A DNA stretch of 64,000 nt from Rhodobacteraceae bacterium bin131. Lineage in GTDB: Bacteria; Pseudomonadota; Alphaproteobacteria; Rhodobacterales; Rhodobacteraceae. A program made the translations under genes and the position numbers. The stretch spans positions 41,379-105,378 of the forward strand of contig MPNP01000002.1 of assembly GCA_002239085.1 (NCBI GenBank), in the 5' to 3' direction. Of the stretch, positions 1 through 10,016 are shown piece after piece; within the stretch, counting starts at the first letter, position 1, and the number at the start of each line of letters is the position of its first letter. The notes under the pieces were generated by a model. That model did not search any database. It worked only from the letters and a program-made list of their open reading frames with translations, and had not been told where the DNA came from.

Positions 1-1116
1 CAGCTTTTTTTGCCTGATCTTAAAAATGTCATTGGTCTCAAAAGAGAGGAGGGGGATGTGCTTGCCCGTGATGGCAACCGATACGATGCTCTTCTGTCTG
101 ATTATGAAACGGGAATGACCCAAGAAAGCTTGGATGCGTTATTTAGTCAATTACGACCACGTCTCATTGCCCTAAGGGATAAGATAATGGGGTGTGATAG
201 ATCTGGAACCACTTTTACCGGTAAGTTTCCCAAAGAAAAGCAACTCCAACTTGCACAATTGTTGGCACAAAAATTTGGGTATGATTTAAACAACGGTCGG
301 ATTGATTTGGTCGTCCATCCATTCTGCTGTGGGAGTGGAAAGGATGTCAGAATTACAACTCGGATTGATGAAAATGATCCGCTTAATTGCCTCTATTCAA
401 CGATTCATGAATCGGGACATGGTAGCTATGAGCAAAATGTAAGAGATGAATACAATCTCACTGCAATAGGCGGGGGAACCTCGTTTGGAGTGCATGAGAG
501 TCAGTCGCGAATTTGTGAAAATCAACTTGCTCGTAGCAAATACTTTACTCAATGGCTATTCAAGGAATTCAATAATACTTTTGGGGAAATTGGCTCTTTC
601 ACCGAGTGGGACTTCTATCGTTATATTAACCAAGTCAAGAAAGGGTTTATCCGTACTGAATCAGACGAAATCCAGTACAATCTCCATATCATCCTTCGCT
701 ATGAACTTGAGCGCGACCTTGTTTCCGGCTCTTTGGAAGTCAATGACTTGGAAGACGCTTGGAATCAAAAGTTCAAAATAAATTTTGGTTATGAGGTTCC
801 ACAGCCAAAATTGGGAGTTTTACAAGATGTTCATTGGTCGTATGGATTGATTGGTTATTTTCCAACCTACACGCTTGGGAACGTTTATGCCGGTTGCTTG
901 TATGAAGCACTTCAAAACAAATATCCTAAGTTAAATCACTATCTTACGAAAGGTGATCCTTCGCTTGCCACCCGATGGTTAAAGAAACATGTTCAGCAAT
1001 ATGGCGGATTAAAGGAACCCAAGGAAACGATTCAAGACGCTACTGGTAAAGAAATTAGCCCAGAACCTTTACTCCGGTACCTTGAGGAAAAATTCACTGA
1101 ACTCTATGAACTATGA
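1..1116 (+). CDS. M32-family metallocarboxypeptidase (carboxypeptidase Taq), 5'-truncated by window edge
   Basis: Frame is open to base 1; HESGH (HEXXH) motif and M32-like C-terminal region. Confidence 0.9.
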   Translation, partial: QLFLPDLKNVIGLKREEGDVLARDGNRYDALLSDYETGMTQESLDALFSQLRPRLIALRDKIMGCDRSGTTFTGKFPKEKQLQLAQLLAQKFGYDLNNGRIDLVVHPFCCGSGKDVRITTRIDENDPLNCLYSTIHESGHGSYEQNVRDEYNLTAIGGGTSFGVHESQSRICENQLARSKYFTQWLFKEFNNTFGEIGSFTEWDFYRYINQVKKGFIRTESDEIQYNLHIILRYELERDLVSGSLEVNDLEDAWNQKFKINFGYEVPQPKLGVLQDVHWSYGLIGYFPTYTLGNVYAGCLYEALQNKYPKLNHYLTKGDPSLATRWLKKHVQQYGGLKEPKETIQDATGKEISPEPLLRYLEEKFTELYEL

Positions 1117-1127
1117 ATAGATTTTGA

Positions 1128-1925
1128 TTATTTTTGTTTGTCCCAAATGGGTGCACGCTTTTCAAGAAAGGCATTGATCCCTTCAATTGTGTTTTGATTT
1201 TCAAGATTGGTTACCATCACATCCCCTGCAAATTGGTAAGCGTTCTCAAGGGTCATATTGGCCTGCTCATAAAATGCCTCTTTCCCTATTTTGACGACTT
1301 CAGTTAACTTTGAAGCAATTGTCAAAGCCATTTCTTTGACGTTTTCAGCAAGTTCATTATCGGGGACAACTTTATTCACGAGTCCAATATTGTGAGCCGT
1401 TTGGGAGTCAATAATTTTCCCCGTGCAAAGGAGTTCAAAAGCAACTTTTCTTGGAACATTACGTGTTAAAGCAACCATCGGGGTTGAACAGAATAAACCA
1501 ATATTGACACCATTCACTCCGAACTTGGCGCCGTGTCCAGCGATCGCGAGGTCACATGATGCAACGAGTTGACAACCAGCAGCAACAGCAACGCCTTGAA
1601 CTTGGGCAATGACAGGCTGCGGAATTTGCTTAAGTTTAATCATAAGCGAAGAGCACAGTTCAAAAAGTTGCTTTAAATCATTTTTCCTAGACTCTTGATT
1701 ACAATCTTGAGTGGATAATTCTGCTAAATTGTGACCTGCACAGTAAGCCCGACCATTGGCCTTTATTACGACACACCGAACGTCAGGGTTCTGTTCAATC
1801 TCACCCAAATACGATAAAAGAGTATTCATCATTTGTTCTGATAGAACATTGAGTTGTTCAGGTGAGTTTAATGTCAGGTAGGCGATATTATCTTCAACAT
1901 TTGTAAGAACAAGCTCGTTCACCAT
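1128..1925 (-). CDS. Enoyl-CoA hydratase/isomerase family protein
   Basis: Crotonase fold sequence, e.g. AYCAGHNLAEL, GVAVAAGCQLVASCDLAIA. Confidence 0.9.
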   Translation of the reverse strand: MVNELVLTNVEDNIAYLTLNSPEQLNVLSEQMMNTLLSYLGEIEQNPDVRCVVIKANGRAYCAGHNLAELSTQDCNQESRKNDLKQLFELCSSLMIKLKQIPQPVIAQVQGVAVAAGCQLVASCDLAIAGHGAKFGVNGVNIGLFCSTPMVALTRNVPRKVAFELLCTGKIIDSQTAHNIGLVNKVVPDNELAENVKEMALTIASKLTEVVKIGKEAFYEQANMTLENAYQFAGDVMVTNLENQNTIEGINAFLEKRAPIWDKQK

Positions 1926-2381
1926 TTGACTCTCCAGAAGTTAAAATTTCAAATTACGTATGAGGATATGATGTTACCCAAAATGACAACGAAGCAATTA
2001 ATTAAGTTAATCAACGATGAATTTCCTCAATCAGCAGGTTTAGTATCAAATATAGAACTTGAAAAGGAATTTCTAAAGTTGGAAATGCCTACTGATAACC
2101 GACATTTGAGACCCGGCGGGTCTGTGTCAGGTCCGACTATGTTTTCCTTAGCTGACCTCGCCATGTATTATCTCGTTTTACTTTATGTGGGTCCAAAGAC
2201 TCATGCCGTCACGACAAATTGTTCAATTGATTTTATGCGTAAACCGGTCCCTGGTAAACTTATTGCTAAGGCTCAACTGTTGAAACTTGGAAGACGACTT
2301 GCTGTAGGGGATGTTTTGATTTATAGCCAAGGACTAATTGAACCGGTAACGCATGCGACATTAACCTATTCATTACCCTGA
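1926..2381 (+). CDS. PaaI-like hotdog thioesterase; true start probably 1968/1971 rather than the TTG at 1926
   Basis: GGSVSGPTMFSLADLAMYYLVL hotdog motif; ORF start abuts the divergent gene start with zero spacing. Confidence 0.75.
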   Translation: MTLQKLKFQITYEDMMLPKMTTKQLIKLINDEFPQSAGLVSNIELEKEFLKLEMPTDNRHLRPGGSVSGPTMFSLADLAMYYLVLLYVGPKTHAVTTNCSIDFMRKPVPGKLIAKAQLLKLGRRLAVGDVLIYSQGLIEPVTHATLTYSLP

Positions 2382-2718
2382 CCCAACACCTTGTTGGTCA
2401 ATGAATACAAACAAAAAACATTGCTATCAAAGAAAAACAAATAGAATTCGCCGTTGATTATGTCTTTATCGCGATATCATTTTTGATAGTCATTAATTTC
2501 ACTTTTATGAAGAATCACAAAAATAGTCAATTGATGGTGGCAGAAAGCCAGTAATTTAAAATTAGGTTTAAAAAATATAAAATGTCGGCTTGAAAGTATC
2601 AGGTCAAAGCCCATCTTTAATGGCTGTTTTAGAGGGGAAATAAAGGTTGGCATCGGTTTTGATGAAACCTATATAACGCCTAATAGTTAATTTGCTTTAA
2701 ACAAGGAAAGAGTTTCTG

Positions 2719-3189
2719 ATGTCAACGTATACTGCACGACCAGCAGATATTGAAAAAAAATGGATATTGATTGATGCTGAAGGACTAGTGTTAGGGCGTT
2801 TAGCATCGTTCATTGCAACGCGTCTTCGGGGTAAGCATCTTGCGCGTTTTACTCCCCATATGGATATGGGCGATCATGTCATTGTGATAAATGCTGATAA
2901 GATTAAATTTACAGGAAATAAACTTAAAGATAAAACTTATTACTGGCACACAGGTTATCCCGGGGGTATCAAAAGCCGAACTGCATCACAGATTCTGGAA
3001 GGAAAACATCCTGAGCGAGTGGTCGCTAAAGCCGTTCAAAGAATGCTTCCGTCCAACCGACTGTCCCGAAAATTATTAACACACCTTAAAGTATATACTG
3101 GAACTGAACACCCGCATGAGGCCCAGCAACCCACTTTAATTGACTTGGGTGCCATCAATAAAAAAAATAAACGGAGTAGAATTTCATGA
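2719..3189 (+). CDS. rplM: 50S ribosomal protein L13
   Basis: L13 sequence ([26 protein letters not shown]); followed by rpsI. Confidence 0.98.
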   Translation: MSTYTARPADIEKKWILIDAEGLVLGRLASFIATRLRGKHLARFTPHMDMGDHVIVINADKIKFTGNKLKDKTYYWHTGYPGGIKSRTASQILEGKHPERVVAKAVQRMLPSNRLSRKLLTHLKVYTGTEHPHEAQQPTLIDLGAINKKNKRSRIS

Positions 3190-3674
3190 GTGAAGCAGAG
3201 GCCTTGTCTGAAACAGGCGAAGAATTAAATGAGACCGCTTCCCCCGAAGTTAATGAAGAAATCAAAGTTGAACCTGTTCGAGATTCATTAGGTCGTTCCT
3301 ATGCAACTGGTAAGCGTAAAGATGCCATCGCACGAGTATGGATTAAGCCAGGAAAGGGCAAGGTTATCGTCAATAAAATTGATTATCAAAAATATTTTAC
3401 CCGCCCAGTCTTACAGATGATCATCCAGCAGCCCTTTAAACTCGTTAGTGTTGAGGAGCAATTTGATGTGATGGCGACCGTTAAAGGCGGTGGCCTTTCT
3501 GGACAGGCAGGGGCCTTAAAACATGGTATATCCAAAGCCCTTCAACTCTATGAACCAGCCTACCGGCCGGCTTTGAAATCAGCTGGATTTTTAACACGAG
3601 ATTCACGTGTTGTTGAACGGAAAAAATACGGAAAAAGAAAAGCGAGAAAGAGCTTCCAGTTTTCAAAACGCTAA
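3186..3674 (+). CDS. rpsI: 30S ribosomal protein S9
   Basis: C-terminal [17 protein letters not shown]; overlaps rplM stop. Confidence 0.98.
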   Translation: MSEAEALSETGEELNETASPEVNEEIKVEPVRDSLGRSYATGKRKDAIARVWIKPGKGKVIVNKIDYQKYFTRPVLQMIIQQPFKLVSVEEQFDVMATVKGGGLSGQAGALKHGISKALQLYEPAYRPALKSAGFLTRDSRVVERKKYGKRKARKSFQFSKR

Positions 3675-3943
3675 AACATCTACCGAACAAATTAGCCTTA
3701 TGAGCCGAAAAAAATTAAAGTGCTCAACTCTTTGCGACATGAATGTTTTACAGAATGTTGCATAATCTGATATTCAAAGTAGAGTAAAAAATACTTTCTT
3801 GAGCCCAACCTATGTTTGATGAGCGGATTATTTCTGCAAGTTAAATTGTCTTTGGGTTGTCACTTAACTGCTCGGTAGTTTTTATCAAACCGAATGACAT
3901 ACTGGGTCTTCTAGTACCGTGGTCAAAGTAAAAAAATAATGAA

Positions 3944-4765
3944 ATGCCAATAGGAATATTTGATTCTGGACTCGGTGGACTTACTATCTACGATGCGATT
4001 GACCGTCGATTGCCACATACTGAATTGATATATTGGGGCGATAATAAACGTGCCCCTTATGGGACAAAAACATCCGAAGAGATATATCAATTCACTTCAA
4101 GAAGTATTTGCGAATTATGGCAAAGGGGTTGTCAACTTGTCGTCCTTGCTTGCAACACAGCTTCGGCGGTTACCCTTAAACGACTTCAAGAGGAATTTGT
4201 CCCTCCAAATAGAAGGGTGCTAGGGGTTTTTGTTCCCACAATTGAATCAATTACGGAAAGAACTTGGGGGGATAACTCTCCTCCCAAAGAGGTTTCGGTA
4301 CAACGCTTGGCATTATTTGCTACTCCTGCTACAGTTGCTTCAAGGGCTTTTCAACGCGAACTTTCATTTCGAGCCATTGGAGTTGATGTTGAATCGCAAG
4401 CGTGTGCTGGATTAGTTGATGCGATAGAAGATGGTGACTTGAAACTTGCTGCGACGTTGGCAAAACGACATGTCAAGTCTTTGCTTGGTCGAATGTCAAC
4501 CCCCGATGTCGCTGTGTTAGGTTGTACACACTATCCAATCGTATTTAAAGCGTTTCAAGAGGCACTAGGACCGGAGGTAAGAGTAATAAGTCAACCGGCA
4601 CTTGTGGCTGATAGTCTTATAGATTACCTTAATCGTCATGATTGGATTCATTTAGGTAACAAAAATAATTCGTTTTTTACCACTGCTGACCCCGTAGCAG
4701 TTTCAAGTAAGGCAAAATTGTTTTTGCAAAAACCATTGGAATTCCAAACGGCAGATTGGATGTAG
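3944..4765 (+). CDS. murI: Glutamate racemase
   Basis: GIFDSGLGGLTIYDAI, LACNTASA, LGCTHYP motifs. Confidence 0.95.
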   Translation: MPIGIFDSGLGGLTIYDAIDRRLPHTELIYWGDNKRAPYGTKTSEEIYQFTSRSICELWQRGCQLVVLACNTASAVTLKRLQEEFVPPNRRVLGVFVPTIESITERTWGDNSPPKEVSVQRLALFATPATVASRAFQRELSFRAIGVDVESQACAGLVDAIEDGDLKLAATLAKRHVKSLLGRMSTPDVAVLGCTHYPIVFKAFQEALGPEVRVISQPALVADSLIDYLNRHDWIHLGNKNNSFFTTADPVAVSSKAKLFLQKPLEFQTADWM

Positions 4766-4769
4766 AATC

Positions 4770-5798
4770 ATGATGACTAAAAAAATAGCTGTTATTGGAG
4801 CGAGTGGCTATACAGGTGCAGAATTAATTCGTGTTGGAATTGGTCATCCCTTTTTGAACATTAAGCATCTCATAGCCAACAGTAACGCTGGGAAGACTAT
4901 AGAAGAAGTTTTTCCTGGTTTTCAGAGTTTTAATTTGCCTCGACTGGAAAGCATTAATTCCTTTGACCCAAGTTCTGTCGACCTCATATTTTGTGCACTT
5001 CCCCATACAACAAGCCAAAAATTGATTAAAAAGATATTTGGCACGACAAAAATTGTTGATCTTTCGGCTGATTTTCGTTTACAAAACCCAAGCGATTATG
5101 AGAAATGGTATGGAAACAGGCACCTCGCTCCTGAAGTTCAAGCCAAAGCAACCTACGGATTAACGGAATTTTATCGCCAGGAAATTCAATCATCAATGCT
5201 TGTCGCTTGTACAGGGTGTAATGCTGCTTCTGGACTCTTTCCACTCTTGCCCTTGATTGAAGCCGATATTATTGACCCTGAAAACATTATTCTTGATTTA
5301 AAAGTCGGTGTTTCTGGTGCTGGTAGGGTTGCAAAGCAAAGTAATATATTTGCTGAACTCTCCGAGGGTTGCCAACCTTACAATCCAGTTTGGCATAGGC
5401 ATCTTGCGGAATTTGACCAAGAACTAAATAAACATTCTAAGGCGAATGTAAAAGTTACATTTACCCCACACCTGCTTCCCTTAAATCGTGGTATTTTGAC
5501 AACGATTTATGCTGAAGGTGATCCTGATAAAGTGCACAAAACTTTGTCACTTAGATATCAAGACGAACCATTTATCCATGTTTTACCTATGGAAACTATT
5601 GTTTCAACACGGCATGTCAGGGGTTCAAACCTTGTAAAAATCGCTGTATTTCCAGACCGCAAAGGGAATCGATGTAAAATTTTTTCAACCTTGGATAACT
5701 TAGTCAAGGGTTCATCAGGCCAAGCAATTCAAAATGCTAATTTAATGCTTGGATTGGATGAGAAAGTAGGGCTTGACCTCGTTCCTATATTCCCCTGA
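4770..5798 (+). CDS. argC: N-acetyl-gamma-glutamyl-phosphate reductase
   Basis: GASGYTGAELIR, VACTGCNAASGLFPLLPL motifs. Confidence 0.96.
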   Translation: MMTKKIAVIGASGYTGAELIRVGIGHPFLNIKHLIANSNAGKTIEEVFPGFQSFNLPRLESINSFDPSSVDLIFCALPHTTSQKLIKKIFGTTKIVDLSADFRLQNPSDYEKWYGNRHLAPEVQAKATYGLTEFYRQEIQSSMLVACTGCNAASGLFPLLPLIEADIIDPENIILDLKVGVSGAGRVAKQSNIFAELSEGCQPYNPVWHRHLAEFDQELNKHSKANVKVTFTPHLLPLNRGILTTIYAEGDPDKVHKTLSLRYQDEPFIHVLPMETIVSTRHVRGSNLVKIAVFPDRKGNRCKIFSTLDNLVKGSSGQAIQNANLMLGLDEKVGLDLVPIFP

Positions 5799-5801
5799 CA
5801 G

Positions 5802-6242
5802 ATGCCAAGTTATCAAAAAAAAAGGCGCATACAGCTTATTGGCATTGCCGCCATATTGGTAATTTTCGCATCTGTTTTAATTGGTTATGGCTTCAGAGAA
5901 GGAATTTCTTTTTTCCGAACTCCTTCAGAAATCATAATGAATAATCCGGATCCACGAGAAGTTTTCAGAGTGGGTGGTTTAGTTGCGGAAGATTCAATTG
6001 AAAGTGTTGGTTCAATGGTTACCTTTCGAATCAAAGATGCCGATAGTTCTATCTCCGTACAATATACAGGAATATTGCCCGATCTATTTGCCGAAAATCA
6101 AGGTGCAATTGCATTGGGAACTTTTGATGGGGAAACCTTCCAAGCCACTGAGGTATTAGCACGGCATGACGAAAAGTATATTCCCAAGGAAGTCGTTGAT
6201 GCCTTAAAAGAAAAGGGTATTTATCAACCAGTTAATGAATAG
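5802..6242 (+). CDS. ccmE: Cytochrome c maturation protein CcmE
   Basis: Sequence and position before ccmF; C-terminal LARHDEKYIPKEV haem-binding motif. Confidence 0.95.
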   Translation: MPSYQKKRRIQLIGIAAILVIFASVLIGYGFREGISFFRTPSEIIMNNPDPREVFRVGGLVAEDSIESVGSMVTFRIKDADSSISVQYTGILPDLFAENQGAIALGTFDGETFQATEVLARHDEKYIPKEVVDALKEKGIYQPVNE

Positions 6243-6314
6243 ATGAATGAGCGGATAGGGCCAAAGTTGTGACCTTCCATTCCATTTTAACAAGCCAGTG
6301 ATATTCTTTATACC

Positions 6315-8282
6315 ATGTTAACAGAGTTAGGACATTTAGCCCTTATCATCGCCTTACTTGTTGCCATGATACAGGTTCTCGGCTTATTCGTGGGATACGC
6401 CAAGAATTGGTTGAATCTACTCGCGGCAGGTCCCTTTCTGTCTACAGTCCAATTTGGTCTGATCGCGTTTTCTTTTTTGGTCTTGACCATCGGTTTCTTA
6501 AGCTCTGACTTCTCGATATCTTTAGTCACTTTTAATTCACATACACTCAAACCAATCCTTTATAAAATATCTGGAGTATGGGGTAATCATGAAGGGTCAA
6601 TGCTGTTGTGGGTACTCGTTCTTAGCTTATTTGGCTATTTAGTTGCGTCATTCGGTACTCAATTACCTATTCGATTCAAGGCTTTAGTGCTAGCGATACA
6701 AAGTCTTATAGCGTTTAGTTTTTTATCTTTTATTCTTTTAACTTCCAATCCATTCAACCGTCTTGAAGCGGTTCCTTTTAATGGCCAAGATCTTAATCCT
6801 ATCCTTCAAGATCCTGGTTTGGCCTTTCATCCACCGATGCTTTACCTAGGATATGTCGGTCTCTCAATTACATTTAGTTTTGCTATTGCAGGATTAATTT
6901 ATGGTAACATTGGTTCTGCTTGGGCGCGTTGGTCAAGGCCATGGACACTTGTTTCTTGGATTTTCCTGACTTTGGGAATTGCGTTAGGATCATGGTGGGC
7001 ATACTATGAGCTTGGTTGGGGAGGTTGGTGGTTTTGGGACCCCGTTGAAAACGCCTCGTTTATGCCTTGGTTGATTACGACTGCTCTCTTACATTCTACT
7101 CTAGTTCTTGAAAAGCGTGACTGCTTTTCTCGGTGGGTGATTTTTCTAGCAATTTTAGCGTTTTCATTTTCGTTGATCGGTACTTTTCTTGTGCGGTCAG
7201 GTATTATCACTTCTGTGCATGCTTTCGCTAGTGACCCAACGCGGGGTATTTATATCCTAATTATACTATTATTGTTTAGCGGGGGTGGGTTCTTAGTCTA
7301 CTATTTTATGGGCCAACGGGCTGACCGAAGTAACCTGTTTGAAATAATAAGTAAAGAGATGGCCTTACTTGCCAATAACTTATTACTTACTACTGCAACA
7401 TTGGTTGTTCTAATTGGTACCTTTTGGCCTTTAATTGTAGAAGTGCTTTTTAATGAAACGATATCGGTAGGCCCTCCTTATTTTGACCTTGCTTTCACTC
7501 CCTTTTTTATTGTGTTAAGTTTGTTTGTACCGCTCGGAATCTTTCTAAACTGGAAGAAGGGAAGCTTAAAAAAAGTATCTCAACAGCTCAATTTTCCAAT
7601 TATTTTCGCGCTGTTGATGGGATTAATAGTTTTCATTTGGCAAGATGGTTCGGGACTCATCGCTCCAATTGGTCTCGCTCTTTCAACCTGGTTAATAATT
7701 GGATCCTTGTGGGAAATTGGAATGAGAGTTGGACTAAGTAAGCATGAATATTCTGTTTCACTAAGATGGCTACTTAGATTGCCTATGTCAGAATTCGGGA
7801 AAACCTCAGGACATATTGGACTCGGGTTTTTAATCTTAGGTGTTGCCGCGGTCACAGCGTGGGAGCAAGAAGACATTAGATTGGTTGAACTCGGTGGGAC
7901 GTATAAAGTTGGGGCATACGAATTTAAGCTGAATGGGATTTCGGAAGTTGAGGGACAGAACTATCTCGCTCTTCAGGCCGATATAGGGGCATTTCGCGGT
8001 ACAAGAAAAATCACTGATCTCACTCCACAAAAGCGTTTTTACCCAGTTGCGAGAACAACGACTACTGAAGCCGCAATTGATAGTGGAATATTTCGTGATT
8101 TGTATGTAGTATTAGGTGACCAAAATAATGACAATCGCTGGGTACTAAGAACCTACATCAAGCCCATGGTAAACTGGATTTGGATCGGTGCTATCTTTAT
8201 GGCTCTTGGTGGTTTATTAAGTTTAATTGGCATTAGGTCTCGTAAAATGTCGACTTCATCAATTGGAACTGTTAACCAATAA
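6315..8282 (+). CDS. ccmF: Haem lyase CcmF
   Basis: WGNHEGSMLLW and GWGGWWFWDPVENASFMPWL (WWD) motifs, multi-TM. Confidence 0.97.
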   Translation: MLTELGHLALIIALLVAMIQVLGLFVGYAKNWLNLLAAGPFLSTVQFGLIAFSFLVLTIGFLSSDFSISLVTFNSHTLKPILYKISGVWGNHEGSMLLWVLVLSLFGYLVASFGTQLPIRFKALVLAIQSLIAFSFLSFILLTSNPFNRLEAVPFNGQDLNPILQDPGLAFHPPMLYLGYVGLSITFSFAIAGLIYGNIGSAWARWSRPWTLVSWIFLTLGIALGSWWAYYELGWGGWWFWDPVENASFMPWLITTALLHSTLVLEKRDCFSRWVIFLAILAFSFSLIGTFLVRSGIITSVHAFASDPTRGIYILIILLLFSGGGFLVYYFMGQRADRSNLFEIISKEMALLANNLLLTTATLVVLIGTFWPLIVEVLFNETISVGPPYFDLAFTPFFIVLSLFVPLGIFLNWKKGSLKKVSQQLNFPIIFALLMGLIVFIWQDGSGLIAPIGLALSTWLIIGSLWEIGMRVGLSKHEYSVSLRWLLRLPMSEFGKTSGHIGLGFLILGVAAVTAWEQEDIRLVELGGTYKVGAYEFKLNGISEVEGQNYLALQADIGAFRGTRKITDLTPQKRFYPVARTTTTEAAIDSGIFRDLYVVLGDQNNDNRWVLRTYIKPMVNWIWIGAIFMALGGLLSLIGIRSRKMSTSSIGTVNQ

Positions 8283-8369
8283 ATTTTGCGTAAATTCGTA
8301 TTTTTTTAGACTTGGTCATGAATATCTGAGTTTTTCATGCAATTTAAATTTCCAAGGTAAATAGCACTC

Positions 8370-8843
8370 GTGTTTTTCAGGTTGACCTGTATTGTATTTG
8401 CCCTTTGCATTGCTCCCTTAATGGTATGGGGTGTTGAACCTTCTGAAAAATTGCAAGATCCGCAATTAGAAGAAAGAGCCCGAGAAATTTCCCAAAATAT
8501 TCGTTGTCTCGTTTGTCAGAATGAAAGTATTGACGAGTCCAATGCCGATTTGGCTGGAGATATGCGTATTTTGATCAGAGAAAAAATTGTTGAAGGATTA
8601 AGTGATAAGGAGATCTATGAGTTTATTGTACAACGATATGGTGAGTTTGCTTTATTTAAGCCTTCAATGACTATAAAAAATTTATTCTTATACCTTTCGG
8701 GACCGATTTTATTGATCTTATTTTTCTGGGTTGCTTTTAAACAAGTCAAAGCCCGAAAGGGCAATCAATCCGAATTTGCCAATAATCTTCATGATTATGA
8801 GCGTGAGGAATTGCAAAAAATTGTAAACAAGAAAACACATTAA
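8370..8843 (+). CDS. ccmH: Cytochrome c maturation protein CcmH (N-terminal type), GTG start
   Basis: NIRCLVCQNESIDESNADLAGDMR (CXXC) motif. Confidence 0.93.
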   Translation: MFFRLTCIVFALCIAPLMVWGVEPSEKLQDPQLEERAREISQNIRCLVCQNESIDESNADLAGDMRILIREKIVEGLSDKEIYEFIVQRYGEFALFKPSMTIKNLFLYLSGPILLILFFWVAFKQVKARKGNQSEFANNLHDYEREELQKIVNKKTH

Positions 8844-8910
8844 TTATGTATTTCTTTGTTTAGCTAACCCCTTCATACTTAACAGGTCAGAATAACAACA
8901 GGAATTAATT

Positions 8911-9687
8911 ATGAACTACGAAACACTAAAGCATTCAATTGAAGATGAGGTTGTCATAATCAGACTAAATCGACCCGAGTCAAGGAATGCCATTAATAGA
9001 AAAATGCGAATTGAACTTACCCATGCATTTAGGGAAAGTAAAAAATTGGGTAAAGTTCTCGTCCTCACGGGTGAAGGGAGGGCTTTTTGCTCAGGGCAGG
9101 ATATCGGCGATGGTAAAAGTCTAGCCAATGTTGACTTGGAGGAAACATTACGGGAGGAATATTATCCTCTTTTCAAAGCTATTACAGATATGGAAATACC
9201 CTCAATTGCCGCAGTAAATGGCTCGGCAGCCGGAGCAGGTGCCAATCTCGCTTTAATGATGGATATCGTTATTGCGTCAGAAAATGCTTATTTTTTACAA
9301 GCCTTTTCTCGAATTGGTTTGCTTCCAGACGCAGGTGGGACTTGGGTTCTACCGAGAACTATAGGACTAGCCAAAACAATGGGTGCAGCACTGTTTGCCG
9401 AAAGAATTTCAGCATCAGATGCTAGTAATATGGGTATGATTTGGGAAGCAGTTCCAAATAATAATTTTGACGCAATTTGGCGAGCTCGGGCCCAACAATT
9501 GGTCGCTGGCCCGAATTTAGCGTTTCAAAAACTTAAGGAAGCTCTAAAAGAGTCTTACGGTAATGATCTTGAAAGACAATTTGAGGTTGAAGCGAAGCTT
9601 CAGGGAATACTTGGACGGTCAAGGGATTTTCGCGAAGGTATATTAGCATTTGAACAAAAAAGGCTCCCCAAATTTGAAGGTCGTTAA
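8911..9687 (+). CDS. Enoyl-CoA hydratase (PaaG-like)
   Basis: Crotonase motifs GRAFCSGQDI, GSAAGAGANLALMMDIVIAS. Confidence 0.9.
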   Translation: MNYETLKHSIEDEVVIIRLNRPESRNAINRKMRIELTHAFRESKKLGKVLVLTGEGRAFCSGQDIGDGKSLANVDLEETLREEYYPLFKAITDMEIPSIAAVNGSAAGAGANLALMMDIVIASENAYFLQAFSRIGLLPDAGGTWVLPRTIGLAKTMGAALFAERISASDASNMGMIWEAVPNNNFDAIWRARAQQLVAGPNLAFQKLKEALKESYGNDLERQFEVEAKLQGILGRSRDFREGILAFEQKRLPKFEGR

Positions 9688-9719
9688 ATTCATGTACAGC
9701 CATTACAGCTATATTTTCT

Positions 9720-9742
9720 GCTCACAAAAATGTGGGCTTTCT
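9720..9742 (+). terminator. Probable intrinsic terminator after the enoyl-CoA hydratase; also the first element of the duplicated unit
   Basis: GCTCACA-AAAA-TGTGGGC stem followed by TTTCT; homologous hairpin at 11952-11974 in the second unit. Confidence 0.55.
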
Positions 9743-10016
9743 CGCTTCTTTAGAATTAATTATTGCAAACGCTTTTCCATGGCTATTCATCCGCTTGCGT
9801 TTCTCATTTTAAGTCACTGAGATTAGCTCATAAATTAGTCAGACTAGTCGCCAAATTCATACCAAATTGAAGACCTCGGCGGTTGTGTATCTTCATTGGC
9901 AACATACAGACATAACTATTCATCACTTCAATGACCGGCGCAAATAATTTTGACACTGACATTAGTAGGAGTTAGCATGGCAACCAATTATTTGATAATA
10001 GGAAAGAGAAAGTTAA

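Noticed and set aside
485-781. Numerous short ORFs antisense to or overlapping core genes (e.g. 485-781, 3481-3690, 15471-15806, 22130-22552, 53744-54349)
   Set aside because: They lie wholly or largely inside well-supported conserved genes in other frames, with no recognisable products.
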